64,000 nucleotides of DNA from assembly GCA_963662175.1 (NCBI GenBank), contig OY759217.1, positions 15,316,562 to 15,380,561 on the forward strand. The letters are read 5' to 3'. This stretch comes from Aradus depressus. Its lineage: Eukaryota; Arthropoda; Insecta; Hemiptera; Aradidae. Positions 29,401 to 40,173 of the stretch are shown piece by piece. A program made the translations under genes and the position numbers. Position 1 is the stretch's first letter, and each line of letters starts with the position of its first letter. The notes under the pieces are model-generated. The model did no database searches and was not told where the DNA came from. It worked only from the letters and a program-made list of their open reading frames with translations.

Positions 29401-30560
29401 TTACCTGGTAGAAACTGGTACGCTCGGAGACTGACGTTTTGCCCAATTGTTACTTTCAGCTACGTTAAACAACTTCCCTCCGTCTTGAAATGAATATGTC
29501 TTCAATTCTACGTAGTCATTTGAATGAAAGTTTCGAATCCCTGGAATACGCATTGCATGCTTCAATCTCGAGTCCATCTTGTTTCTGCGAGCTGCAATTG
29601 AAACTTTATCTGCAAATTCAATGTCCATGCCTGTGATGTTTTGTCGAGCAGGACAAACGAATAATTTTCAGAGAAATCGGTCACTACAATGACTTCGTCA
29701 TCAGAGGCATCGTTCCTCGCTTGTCGAAAATATCCTGATTGCTGCTTCGTGACGTAGTGGTGTGGCGCAAGTTTTTCCAATTTACGCATGAGTTCGTCCA
29801 CGAATTCATCAGTTGGTTTGACCATCGTTTCTAAAGAACACCGATCGACGTTGACCCACTGCTGTTACGTAATAGTTTCCACTGCGTTCGATCCAAGCTC
29901 CTTCAGTACCTCATCCTTGAACTGCGTAACATCAGAATAGTTGACACACGTTCTCAAATTGCAAGCTTCTGTTAGTGGTGTGCATTTCATACTGGTCAAA
30001 ACATCAGAAACGTCTTTTAGTTTTTCATCTTTGTACCTCATTGGTAACAAAGCTGCTCCTGCTAACATTAAATTGACATTCTCATGTATGCAGCACACAC
30101 AAACAGAATGTGTTCCTGCAGCTCCAGCCAGTACGCATTGTTTTGGTCGTAGGGTTGCAAATTTCGAAAAAGATACTTTGTGTTGAGGTACATTCCTTTG
30201 AAAAGTCAATAGATTTCCTTCAAATTTCCTAATTGACAGACACACTGACGAAATCTTTCTTTCCAGGCAATTCCCTCGACACTTTAGGATCCAAATAAAA
30301 GTGTTTAACTTGCTGGAGTGTTTCTTCTGGTAGTTGATGATTTGGTTTCGGTTTTGGATAACACAAAATACCATTTTCTCCAACTAGTTTTTTTGTTTTG
30401 TTTGCAAAGTATTTTGCAATTCTGTACGAACTCCATGAGAATGGCAAAATTGATAAAATCATGATTTTATCTTTGTTCGAATGACAAAATTGAAACTTTT
30501 CATTCTGTTGAAATGTCATCTCTTTACCAGCCATCTCATAATCCGTTTGGTCGACGAAAT
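29401..30560 (-). pseudogene. DDE-type transposase relic of the TDFSENYSF group
   Basis: A T-rich tract and TTTTAG acceptor (AG at 30561-30562) opens a frame with HSNKDKIMILSILPFSWSSY and RIAKYFANKTKKLV. Shifted frames give FSKFATLRPKQCVLAGAAGT, HSVCVCCIHENVNLML, MKCTPLTEACNLRTC, EFVDELMRKLEKLAPHHYV and IVVTDFSENYSFVLLDKTSQ. The run LRPKxCVxAGAxGTHxVCVCxIHxN followed by DFSENYSF defines a transposon-derived protein family common in insects and cnidarians. TDFSENY carries the likely catalytic Asp. At least three frameshifts. The final frame (29401-29628) is weakly supported. Confidence 0.55.
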
Positions 30561-30984
30561 CTAAAAAAAAAAAAATTAAAAATTGTTTAATTTGAAAAAA
30601 TTCAACTGCAAAGATATCAGTGTAAGGAGCGAGAGAAAATCTTGTGTGTGTTGGCACCACTTGTAAAGCATTGGTGCACGAGCGCCTCGCTTGTTGATGA
30701 GGTTAGGAGGAGACGCTCTCTGCAGCCGAATGAGTTAAATATTTATTGAATAATGTACCTTTCATCTGATTCGATGTTTCAAATAAGTTTTACACCGCCA
30801 AAAAAACAATTTTTTATTTTACCCCGGCGGGCAAAGTCACCACAGTTGACGGTATTAGTCTCTATGAGTAAACAAGAAATACAAAAATTTTATTAATTGG
30901 ACTTCATGGGTCCTTATTTTTTAACTTCATAGGCAGGGTTGCAATAATGCATGTACCTAATTGAATATGGTGAACGCATAGAAT
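30561..30984. other. AT-rich non-coding
   Basis: Contains the pyrimidine tract of the acceptor at 30561 and otherwise nothing recognisable. Confidence 0.4.
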
Positions 30985-31239
30985 TTATTTAGGGTATTTT
31001 CCTCGCCCATCAACATAAATATCTTCCCCCTTCTTTTTTTTGTTTACCAAGCATTGCACAGTTCGTAATTCCTTTACAAAATTAGTAAAAACTAAATAAA
31101 AACACACAAGAAAAATATATAAATGGAACAGTATACCCACTTCATTCAAAGGCTGTTTTGCTGCTACATCCTTGTTGTGATAATCTTTGTAAGCTGCACC
31201 ACTCAGTCGTAACCTTTTCTTTCTTAACGCTCTCTTCAC
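30985..31239 (-). pseudogene. Small basic exon-like ORF, probably transposon N-terminus
   Basis: Begins MKRALRKKRLRLSGAAYKDY, then HNKDVAAKQPLNE, followed by a donor-like GTGGGTAT, so only the first 33 codons may be coding. A basic KKxRLSGAxYKxY start is common in the N-terminal exon of insect transposase relics, and this lies upstream of the TDFSENYSF copy on the same strand. It could be that gene's first exon. Confidence 0.3.
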
Positions 31240-31644
31240 CTCGTTTCCTTCTTTTTTGTGAAGAAGTTGTGTCCATCATGCAAAATCAACTGCACTATTA
31301 AGCATGAAAACACTGTGAAATTGTCCAAAACAATAACCGTGTAAATATAGCGTTTGATAAGCAACAAAGATAACCCGGGCACCCTGAGAGTAAACCTCCT
31401 GAAAAGACTCGTGGCGCTTAGACCCTTTTTGACTTCAGGTGTTCTTGTCTGTAGACTCCTATGCATTCTTACGGATTTTTCATAAATTATTATGTGGCTG
31501 GATGGCGTTCTCTTCTTAGCGTAAAGGGCTCCTCATCTAGATCCTTTTTCAATATTTACCTCGAAAATAGATTTTTTGGCTCTTGGACCCTTTTTGACTT
31601 CAACTCTTCAATTGTTCTTAGGACTTGGGATTGGAAGGACTGGC
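31240..31644. other. Non-coding
   Basis: No reliable coding frame; short open frames on both strands lack recognisable motifs. Confidence 0.35.
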
Positions 31645-31745
31645 TTGGACATACGCTTGATGTTAGATGGCTTAGCACAACCCCATAATTCAAGTCCGTA
31701 GGTCCATATAGGTTTTATTATTGTCTTGTAAACAGTTTGTTTTCA
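31645..31745 (-). pseudogene. Jockey-type RT C-terminal scrap
   Basis: The minus strand reads VYKTIIKPIWTYGLELWGCA, then KPSNIK, the conserved post-RT segment of Jockey/I LINEs (compare RPLWTYGLQIYGTAKTSNIK at about 8230). About 33 residues only. Confidence 0.6.
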
Positions 31746-32870
31746 GTGGATAGGTTGGATTGTCTGTTGAGCAGCCGGTACAACAGACCAAACACTCTGT
31801 TCAGCTCCTGTCGTTTTAGTCGTGTATGGAGAGGAGGTATCAGCAAAACTAGTATAATCAGCTGTAAAAGTTACAAAATATTTAGACCCTTCAAATGTAC
31901 TGGGTTTTATCGCTCCACAGACGTCTGTATGGATGAGTTCTAGCTTGTCCCTTGTGCTAGGCCTGCATTTTTCTAATTTAGTTTTGTTCATTTTTCCCAC
32001 AACGCAAGGCTCATACCCGCCTAAGGTTTCATTTCTTTAAACTCAATGCCCTTGCTCATTTCTTTCAACTCTTTCAAATCATTTTCACCAATGTGACCTA
32101 GTCTTCTATGCCACAACGCAATATAATTCATCCCTGTACCTATTGGAGGTTTTAGTTTAAAACTTATAAAATATAAATTGTTTCTCAGATAACCTACCCC
32201 TATTGTTATATCCTCTTTTTCCAAAATAACCTGTTTGTTAGTGAACTCTGCAACTATGCCTCCTTTTTCTTTTTTTTATTTTCTTTTTTTTTTTGATACT
32301 CATAAAATATTTCTCTCAATATCTTGACAAAATATAATATATTTTATTATAGAAAACTCTCCTTCTTTCGTAAAGTCTTTTATCATTCCAACTCCCAGGC
32401 CCACAGGGGTGTAGAGCACATTCCTTTTTGGCAACCCCTACTTCTAATTTGTCTTTAAATTCTTTATACTCTACAAAATATTCTTTCTTATTCATTATAT
32501 GATGAGTTGCTCTAGAGTCTATTATAAAGCTCAATTCAGAAACTCTCGTCATATTTTGCAAAGTTACTTATTTCTTCAAAATTAGAATCTAAAATAAATA
32601 CAGATTCTTTCTTACCTTCCCTTTCTTTCCACTTTTCATCATCTTTTTTCTTTTGTGGAAATTTGCAGTGTGGACTGATATGTCCGAATGTGTTACAATT
32701 GTAGCACTTTTTTACTTTACAGTCTTTCTGAAGGTGACCTTGTTTATGACACCTAAGGCACTCTCTTCCTTCGACATTAAATGAAAAACCTTTAGTCTAC
32801 TTTTATCCTCAACACAAAATTTCAATTCTTTTAGTAACAGCGTAATTTTAACTTTTACAGAAGTGTCATG
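31746..32870 (-). pseudogene. Ty1/copia gag-pol fragment
   Basis: Order on the minus strand: two CCHC knuckles (ECLRCHKQGHLQKDC and KKCYNCNTFGHISPHC, 32640-32765); a copia protease start FIIDSRATHHIMNKKEYF (about 32530), where the usual DSGAT is DSRAT; the gag-pre-integrase zinc segment LWHRRLGHIGENDLKELKEM (about 32110); then VGKMNKTKLEKC, and integrase LELIHTDVCGAIKPSTFEGS with KYFVTFTADYT. The second-position D of TDDYT is Ala. RT and RNase H are absent; the fragment stops at the LINE scrap near 31745. Several frameshifts and a mutated active site make it non-functional. Confidence 0.8.
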
Positions 32871-33475
32871 CAGGGATTCCAATACTTCTACTGTACTCGC
32901 GTTGTTGCCCCCTTCTTCGCTGTTCTTGAAGATCCCGGTGAATGAAGCAGCCCCTATAATTAACTGGGTAGTCTCCACCACAAAGAGCGTAGATTGCCGG
33001 TTTGATCCCGTCTTTTTTCGTACAGGTATTCGTGGTGTGGTTCCCCGCGCATTTAACACACTTGAGGAGATGGTGGCAGTAGCCATGTGTGTGTCCGTAG
33101 TCCTGACACTTGGTGCACTAACGGATCTCCTTTTTGCGGTGTGGTTCCTCCGCCTTGATCCTCGTCTAGAGGAGGTGTTGCAGTTTGAAGATCTCCTTGC
33201 TCTACTCTGCGATTGCCATTTCGACAAAGAAGAGTCGTAGAGGGGTCTTATAAATTGGATGTCGTATGTTATATACGTTCTTGATATTAAATCCGTGCTT
33301 ATGGAAAAGCGCAAATTTGATTTCTTCCGAGGGGTTGAGTGGTGGAGGCCGCGGATGACCACCCTATATGATTTGTCTTCCTTTAGTTGATAACAGTGGA
33401 AGTCAGCTTCCACTTCTTCTCGGTACTTTGCTATCCTTCTGAAGGCATCCCTGTCCTTCGGATAGACTGGTGGGA
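32871..33475 (-). pseudogene. Jockey-clade LINE ORF1 fragment
   Basis: Shows YRVVIRGLHHSTP of the PRE_C2HC domain (compare VPRVVIRGLHPSTS in the ORF1 at 10621-11913). In a shifted frame it continues with zinc knuckles CTKCQDYGHTHGYC and CVKCAGNHTTNTC, then LCGGDYPVNYRGC, where the first Cys of the third knuckle is lost. A different family from the full-length LINE. It joins the copia fragment near 32870. Confidence 0.7.
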
Positions 33476-33483
33476 TTTCAGGC

Positions 33484-34030
33484 TTATTTTTCCAGTGTTC
33501 CGACTAGAGTTAAATTTTTTTCAAGCAGTGAAAATGCCAATGGTATGCTAGTGTACCAATTGTCGGTAGTAACATTTCTTCCTGTGCCTTTGATTGGCTC
33601 TACCAGTCGATGAACGATGTCACTACCGCTATTTCGCGTAGTGCGGAAGGGTCCAACCGCTTGCAGGCCAACGTATATTTCAAATGTGAGTAAATAAAAC
33701 GTTCTGGCATCAACTACCGCAAATACTTTCATACCGTACCGGTTAGGTTTATGAGCCAAGTACTGATTGAATGCGCAAGGTCCTCCTCAACCTACCAGTT
33801 GCTCGTCTATGGTATTGGTGAGGAGTGTAAATGTTTTCAAAATTTTCCCCCAACGCAGTAATTAATTGTCTAATTGCTGCCAGTTTATCAAATTGTTTTC
33901 TTTCAATTCGGCTCGAAATATCATCAAAACGCAACCATCTAAGTAAAAATTCGAACCTCACACGGCTCTTTACCAAAGAAAAAACTGGCAAGAAATAGCA
34001 GTCCAAGCAATGCTTTGACTTCATCTGCAT
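33484..34030 (-). pseudogene. piggyBac transposase fragment
   Basis: Two frames: RVRFEFLLRWLRFDDISSRI, then RKQFDKLAAIRQLI; and HKPNRYGMKVFAVVDARTFY, LTFEIYVGLQ, then VEPIKGTGRNVTTDNWYTSI, PLAFSLLEKNLTLVGTLEK. KPxKYGIKxFxxxDxxxxY and GRNxTTDNWYTSxPLA are hallmark piggyBac blocks; the Asp of VDART and of TTDNW are family catalytic positions. The protein normally exceeds 550 residues, and here only the central third remains, with a frameshift at about 33755. No TTAA-flanked ends seen. Confidence 0.85.
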
Positions 34031-34350
34031 CGGTTTCTCTTGATTCCTGATCCCTTTTCAATTTGTGTTTCACAACATTAATTTTAATGAAGAGGGGTGA
34101 GTAGTAACAATTCTTCGATGTATATATTTTTATTTTTTCAGTTAGGTCAACGTTTCGGAGCTATAACTCCATCTTCAGGACCATCACAACTTGTAGAAAT
34201 GTCTGATTTCTATAACATATTGATACTTATATTAATCAATTAAGGAACAACTAAAAACAATTATTAAGAGAAAACAATTAACGAAAATAACAAACATTCA
34301 CCTTAAAAATCACGGCCTCTAGTTGTTTGACAACGCTTTGCCTTTTAGAT
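34031..34350. other. Non-coding, possible retroelement tail
   Basis: Contains CAACGTTTCGGAGCTATAAC followed by TCCATCTTCAGGACC (34150-34185), a text often found near the ends of Penelope-like or related retroelements. Not enough to annotate an element. Confidence 0.3.
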
Positions 34351-34541
34351 TGGACATCCATTTCATGGATTCATGGATGTTTCAGTGGATAACATGTGAA
34401 TGTCTCTCTTTTCCCTACATTTCTCAACACAAACTCCTTTTTCCTAGTGGACATCCCTCAGTTTCATGGATGTTTCAGTGGATAACATGTGAATGTCTCT
34501 CTTTTCCCTACATTTCCCAACACTAACTCCTTTTTCCTAGT
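34351..34541. repeat. 97-bp tandem duplication
   Basis: Two adjacent copies of a unit beginning TGGACATCC, containing CATGGATGTTTCAGTGG and ending TTTTTCCTAG. The second copy is slightly shorter with a few differences. Confidence 0.85.
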
Positions 34542-35246
34542 TTACAAAATTCCATAGAATTTTCTTTGTCTGTGATTCTGTTGTGTAAATACAATAATGT
34601 ACCATTGAATTGCATAATGAGGTTGTCTTGGTTTCATCCGGGTTATCCTTGTTATTATTGTCTATTTATATTTTTCGCACTAACACTAATTCACACGGTT
34701 CTTGAAACTGTTTTGTCACCAAGAGACACAAAACAACAATATTTACACAATATACATATTTTTTATCGTCCATTTTCTACTTATATATGGCGAAATTACA
34801 ATGCTAACTATAAGCAGATATGTTATAATTGAAATTCTACTTGCATTATATGATTCACGTCTGTCTGGTTAGTACCATTTATGTGTCTTACTTTCAGTGG
34901 AAAATTATTATATAGTTGGTGATCTATATATATAAAGTCACGGAAGGAAGGCTTCACTAATTTGCTCATTCTGACAAATATAATTTGTGGCAACTCCACA
35001 AAAGAGACAGGTTCGACCCCTTTGAATGGATATAAATAAAAAAAAAAGTGAAATGAGAATGTCAACTTTTGATACTTTCTACATATTGAAAAAATCTTGA
35101 TTTTACAGGGGAACGAAAAAACTGATTTTCTCAACTGGGGTTTACATTATAAGTAAGATTATTAAACTTTACCCTTTAAGTAAGTCATTTAACCCCAGTA
35201 AAAATAATGTTAGCATGAAAACAATTTATTTACATTATTTAAGTCA
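34542..35246. other. Non-coding, with one weak minus-strand frame
   Basis: A 103-codon minus-strand frame (34823-35134) has patches such as FVRMSKLVKPSFRDFIYIDH but no known domain and a T-rich N-terminus. It could be a decayed transposase end. Otherwise AT-rich. Confidence 0.3.
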
Positions 35247-35303
35247 GATACGCGGTATTCGAACTCATAAATTCTCCGCATGAATGCCCCAATACGTAGT
35301 ATT
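35247..35303. repeat. Subterminal motif pair, left side of DDE copy E
   Basis: GATACGCGGTATT at 35247-35259 and AATACGTAGTATT at 35291-35303 match the motif repeated at 38091-38363 on the other side of the transposase gene. Confidence 0.6.
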
Positions 35304-35489
35304 GCCCGTATTAAACTGCGGGATTTTGCTATAAATATTGTAAAATTTAAATGTAATAATCACTTCAATTAAAAAATACTTGAAATAAAACAGAAAACGT
35401 ACACAATTAAAAAAAACATTGTTATTGTTAAAAGAACATGGATTAAAACGTCGTTAAGTAAAAATTTCTTTTTCTTACAACTTTCTTTT

Positions 35490-37972
35490 TTTTTTTTGCT
35501 GATGAGGTAGCTCTTCGTAAAACGAATGATAATCGGGTGGGATGACTGATTTCAATTCTTGAAGGTGCATGTACTTTTTGTAAGGAATGGGGATTTCCGC
35601 TTTATACAGTTGTGGCGGTTCACTGACCAGTGCCCTTAAGCTGGTAGGTCTATTAGGAAGTGTTCTTTATTCCTCGTCAAAATCTAATTTATAAAAATGC
35701 CTTCCTTAGTGTACTTCAGGCAAACAAGGTCCGTCACTACCGGGCCACCCACTTTTTTTCCTGGTCTAATTGTGTCATAATACTGTATTGAAGTATAGTC
35801 TTTAAAAAAGTCGTAACTAAGGTACTTTACGTCATACGGGAATGGCTTTTGTCTCGCCTTCTTAGTTTTATTCGCATATTCCACTGGCAAATAAATATTT
35901 TTATTTTTGAACCGTCGCTCAATGCACGCGTGTACAGAGTCACACTCCATAGTAGTGTGACCTTTGACCAAATACGCTCAATAATAACATTGTATTTAAT
36001 TGCAAAGTGCAGTAAGGAATTTGCCATTATTACATTCCTATTTTGGTATGTGCATCCATCACTAAATATAATTATCGGGATTCTTTCTTCTCCCAGACAA
36101 TGCTCTTTTAAGTAGTCCACGAGACAAGAAGCAAACGTTGAAGCTGTTAGATCAGCCTGCGTTTCGTTTCACCAAAAGTTAGTACACTGATGGGATGCAA
36201 CATTGAATATGGTAAAATTAAGACTGCATAGCTTTGTCTTGTAGTAGAATGCTCCTGCGTTTGTCATGGGTGACAGTTTTACTGCCTGTAAATCCATGGT
36301 GAGTGTGTAACATTTTTTTGACATCGCTTCTTCCTTATTTTTATCTTTTTCCATACGTGCTCTGTCCTTTTGGGTGACATGTTCTTGCCATTCTTGCTCG
36401 CCAATATTTCTAGTTTCATAACCATAACATGTATCGCATCGGTCTTTTCTTGGCTGAAACAACGAAAAATTCATTTCTTCAAATGTTACATCAAATTTTG
36501 TTCTGCTAACAGGGCAAAATCCGTCAATTTTGCACTTATCAACATAAACATTATACACATGAACTTTTGAACAAAAGGTGGTTTCAAGATATAATTTGGA
36601 TGTACGCTGTCTGCAATAATGACTAGGAAGCTTTGGCAACTGCTCAAAAAAATTCTGAAGGTGCAAATTCCTATGGTTTTCTTTTTTTTTTTCGCCCTCG
36701 TGTGTCTAATTAATTTTTTTGTATTGTCAATATGATTGTTATTCGTACTGCTGTGTGACTGTACATTACGACACTCTTGTTTTATCCAAAAGAGTGTTTA
36801 AAAACATTTTTTTGCAAACAACTTTTTTTATACCTTTAGCTTTTAAGGAATATACAAAAGTGGTATTTCGACGAGAACTCACTCCAGGCTGTATTGAACC
36901 AGGTCTACCTGCTCTCAAGGAAGAGACATAAATCTGTTTTTGCTTCCAATTTAGCTCTTTCCAAAAGTTATTAAAAATATTGCTCCTTTCTGTTATAGTA
37001 AATTTATCACAATGTCGGTTTGACATGATTTCACATTTTTTAGAGTTACAGGTGGGACCCATTGAACGTTTTTTCCTCTCCGGTCCACGGTTAACTTTGT
37101 ATACAATTTTTTCATTATTTTTATTATCGCCAATTCTTTCGTAACCAACAAACTGTTCACCTTTCATTCTAGCCATTTTTCTATTTTTATTCCAATTTTC
37201 TGGAATAGGTTTTTTATTTCTCTTTTTTATATTACAATTTACCTGATCTGAGTCCGTTATGTCTGATTCTGGAATAAAATCTGGATCCGCATTGTCTTGG
37301 CCCTCATTGATGTTTTCGTCATCTGCAGTGATAACTATTTCTTCATAACATTCAATTACGTCCAAATTAGTCGATTGTAAGTCCAAACTATTAATATTAT
37401 TTTCTGTACAAATGTCAACACGTTGCACGTTAACACTTTCGTATGTTTCCAGATTACCAGAGTCCATGTACAAATCTATGCCAAGTTGTGGACTATCTTC
37501 TGTTAATATTCTCTCTAAAATAGAGCACTCCAGTTCTTTATCAATATTATTTGCTATTTCCGAAGGTTGTTCCAAAGTATCTATAACAGGTAGCACCCTC
37601 TACAACAGAAGTTAATATTCAAATTAGCTAATATTTACCAATACAATAATTATAAAGTTCAATAAGCTCAGAATTCATTTTAAGTTAACATTATCTGCAT
37701 TTAGTTGTGGGCTGTTGATAATGATGAAACTAGTAGGTTAGTACCTACAGTATAGTGTTCAAATTTCTAACAAAGCGGGGGCAACAAGTAGGTAGAACCT
37801 ACTTACCAATTAGTAATTACCCCAACTGTTATAAAATTCTACTTATCATAACAATTATAATAGTAAATTATTCAAGTTTTTAATAATTAACTAATTCAAA
37901 GATCATCAGAATCTTACCTTTGCTGCAGCAGCTTCAGAGGCCAACTTTAAAATTTTCATTCCTCTTGAAAAC
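35490..37972 (-). pseudogene. DDE transposase, copy E (near-complete, spliced)
   Basis: Exon 1 is MFSRGMKILKLASEAAAAK (ATG at 37970-37972, donor AAG/GTAAGA after 37920). A TTGTAG acceptor opens exon 2 at 37602: an acidic 100-residue N-terminus, a basic KKRNKKPIPENWNKNRKMAR, KQIYVSSLRAGRPGS, then a shifted frame (36169-36666) with PKLPSHYCRQRTSKLYLE and RKDRCDTCYGYET. Catalytic core: YTLTMDLQAVKLSP (Asp 1), PIIIFSDGCTYQNRNVIMAN (Asp 2, about 36060), and GHTTMECDSVHACIERRF (Glu, about 35930). The C-terminus decays near 35490. All three acidic residues survive although there are frameshifts at about 36700, 35970 and 35690. It is the best reference for copies A-C and F. Confidence 0.65.
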
Positions 37973-38087
37973 ATTTTGTTAATATATTATTAATACAATA
38001 CACAATAATATTATTATTTTATTATACAATCAATAATTGCAACATTTAAAAACATTAAAACGTGATTGAAGCAGATGCAAGATAAAC

Positions 38088-38363
38088 TGTTACGTGGTAT
38101 TTGAGTAGAAACTATTGCATTTATCATATACGAGGTATTAGAATCAAGCAGATACGTGGTATTGTATATTTAAAAAAAAAACAGTTCTGATACGTATTTT
38201 GAAGAAAGACTGAATAACATGGTGAAATAATTTTTTCTGATACGTAACATGGTGAAATAATTTTTTCTGATACGTGGAATTAGCACCATTAGATAGAGGG
38301 GGAAAAACAGGTTCAACAACTCACGAAACCAAAATTTCCTAAAAAATTCAGATACGTGGTATT
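38088..38363. repeat. Subterminal motif array, GATACGTGGTATT (7 copies)
   Basis: Exact or near copies at 38091, 38129, 38151-38163 (exact), 38189, 38239, 38269-38281 and 38351-38363 (exact), all in the same orientation, just upstream of transposase copy E. Two variants lie on the far side at 35247 and 35291. The asymmetry (7 versus 2) and proximity to both ends fit transposase-binding subterminal repeats. Confidence 0.65.
38215..38274. repeat. 30-bp tandem duplication within the motif array
   Basis: Two identical 30-bp units starting TAACATGGTGAAATAA, each ending in GATACG, so the duplication multiplied the motif. Confidence 0.9.
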
Positions 38364-39092
38364 AGAATGATGGTATCGTATTGGATTATTACTTGATTAT
38401 ATTATTCTTTCAGTTACAGAATAATGAATCTTTTAAATAATGAAACTACAGTGAAAAGAAAAGAACACTTACATACATATATAATATATCCATAATAATG
38501 TATAAATTTCACTGCAATAAATAATTCAGCTCGGGAATTACGATGTGAGGAAGGAAAGGATTAACAGCCGGAGTGACTAATCCTAATAGTGCTTCGCTTA
38601 TACGAACTAAATGAAATGAACTTAAATTCATATATAACTGGGTTTAAATTAAAATATAACTGGGGCATGTACCAGAAAGATAGCAAAAGCAAATAAAACA
38701 CATTACACTTTGAAAAAATAAAATAAAAAAATATTCCAAATTTTTCAAAAAAAGTTTAAATAGAAAATGATTAAAACATTGAAAAGAACTTATATTTTCA
38801 TAGGACTGTTTGATTCGGCGTCGAAGGACCAATTTGTACATTCAAGGATGTATTAATAAATAATAAGGTGGACTGTAAAATAAAAGGTTAATAAAATTTT
38901 GGTTTGTTAAATTACTCACGGGCCTGGGTGAGATTGGGTCAAGGTCGGACTTGGACCAGGTCAGATGGTCGACTGCATGGAGTGGTTCGCCCGTCTCATG
39001 TAGGTAGCACTGGATGCAGCGGGCCTAGTTTTGGCGCTGCGGTATATTCACTCACTACAAGGAGGGGGGAAGGAATAGGGAGATGCCAGGCC
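38364..39092. other. Non-coding, with a GC-rich patch at 38920-39080
   Basis: AT-rich up to about 38900, then a GC-rich 160-base patch (CCTGGGTGAGATTGGG to TTGGCGCTGCGG) with no coding or RNA signature I recognise. It may be the end of the unclassified transposon that starts at 39093. Confidence 0.35.
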
Positions 39093-39927
39093 TCAACATG
39101 TTTCTTTAATTAGTTCATTACTTTCTTTGGGAAATTGCATTTTTATCGGCCTGCAAAAGCATGGTGAAGATGGTCTCCTGTTTTTCCAAACAACTATTTT
39201 TTGAAAAGATAATGGATTTTCGTAAATTAATTGAAAAGACACGATAGCAGTCAAAAAAAGGTTTTCATCCAGTTGCTGCTTGTAAATACTGTAACCGGAA
39301 CTGCCATCGCAACCCCACTTGCAAATTAAAATTAAGTTTTGTAACTGTTCTTCAGTCAAATGTTGGAAAACATCACTCTGGACGTTTAAAAGTTGTTCGG
39401 TTGTATGATGAAGCAAAGGCTGTAATTCAATTTCTCCACTATCTTCGGTCACTTGAATTTTCTCTATAGGATAACATTCTTTTCTAGCTTTGTTTAGAAT
39501 TTTAACAGATGGAAATAGTTTTGACGATTTAGTCAAACAAGCATTACGCAGAAGCTGATATTTGTTTCTTGAAAAGTCGAGCTCTATATATACTGATAAT
39601 GCTTCTTCAGCAGAAAATTGTTGCTGAACATTGGTAGTTTTTAATGATTTTCTATATTTACTTCCTTTAGTTGGGGTTCCAAGAGCGACATATGCAGCAT
39701 CGGTTTGTCCTCTCGTAATTTCATTTGTGCTGCATACGAGAGCTCTTCACTACCTCAACTATTACGCAAAGTTTCTGTTTTTCTTCTTTCTGAACTTTCT
39801 TGAAAAACTAGTAGATGGTCTACCACCTGCAGAAGGACTTTGTTTTATGTCACTCACATCTGTGGACGTTTGCTTCAGTGGAACAAATACCTGTTGTATA
39901 CATACATACAATTATAAAGATTTTGCT

Positions 39928-40173
39928 GGGGGCCATGGTGGCCGTGCGGGCTAGAGCGTAGGGCTTTGGTCGCATGGTCTCACCATGGTTTGCGGGTTCG
40001 AATCCCGTCCGGGAGTGAGTTTTATTTCGTAGATAGAACTCCCTCCCGGGGCGTTCTATCTACGAAATAAAACTCATTCCCGGGGCCATGGATGTCTTAA
40101 ATAATTATACATAACACATTGACATGGCTAATATGCACCGTTCATAAAGCCAAAAGAAAAAAAAAAAAAAAAA
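39928..40173 (+). mobile_element. Complete tRNA-derived SINE with 12-bp TSD
   Basis: The TSD AAAGATTTTGCT occurs exactly at 39916-39927 and 40174-40185. The head carries pol III promoter boxes: A-box-like TGGCCGTGCGG (about 39938) and B box GGTTCGAATCC (about 39995-40005). The tail ends in an A run (40155-40173). Between them lies a long inverted repeat (40009-40039 and 40053-40083, 31-bp arms, one mismatch). Transcribed by pol III and mobilised by LINE machinery, as inferred from the family. The exact TSD and 246-bp full length indicate a fairly young insertion. Confidence 0.9.
40009..40083. repeat. 31-bp inverted repeat in the SINE body
   Basis: Left arm 40009-40039 and right arm 40053-40083 pair with one mismatch around the 13-base loop TCCCTCCCGGGGC. 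It starts immediately after the B box. Confidence 0.9.

Noticed and set aside
32863..33240. 125-codon plus-strand frame
   Set aside because: Antisense to the Jockey ORF1 fragment with zinc knuckles on the minus strand.
38080..38370. CRISPR-like array (repeated GATACGTGGTATT with spacers)
   Set aside because: Motif is 11-13 bp, spacing irregular and copies variable; eukaryotic context and adjacency to a transposase fit subterminal repeats instead.
39928..40020. Possible functional tRNA gene
   Set aside because: Has A- and B-box-like sequences but cannot fold a full cloverleaf by eye, ends in an A tail and is flanked by a target duplication, so it is a SINE.
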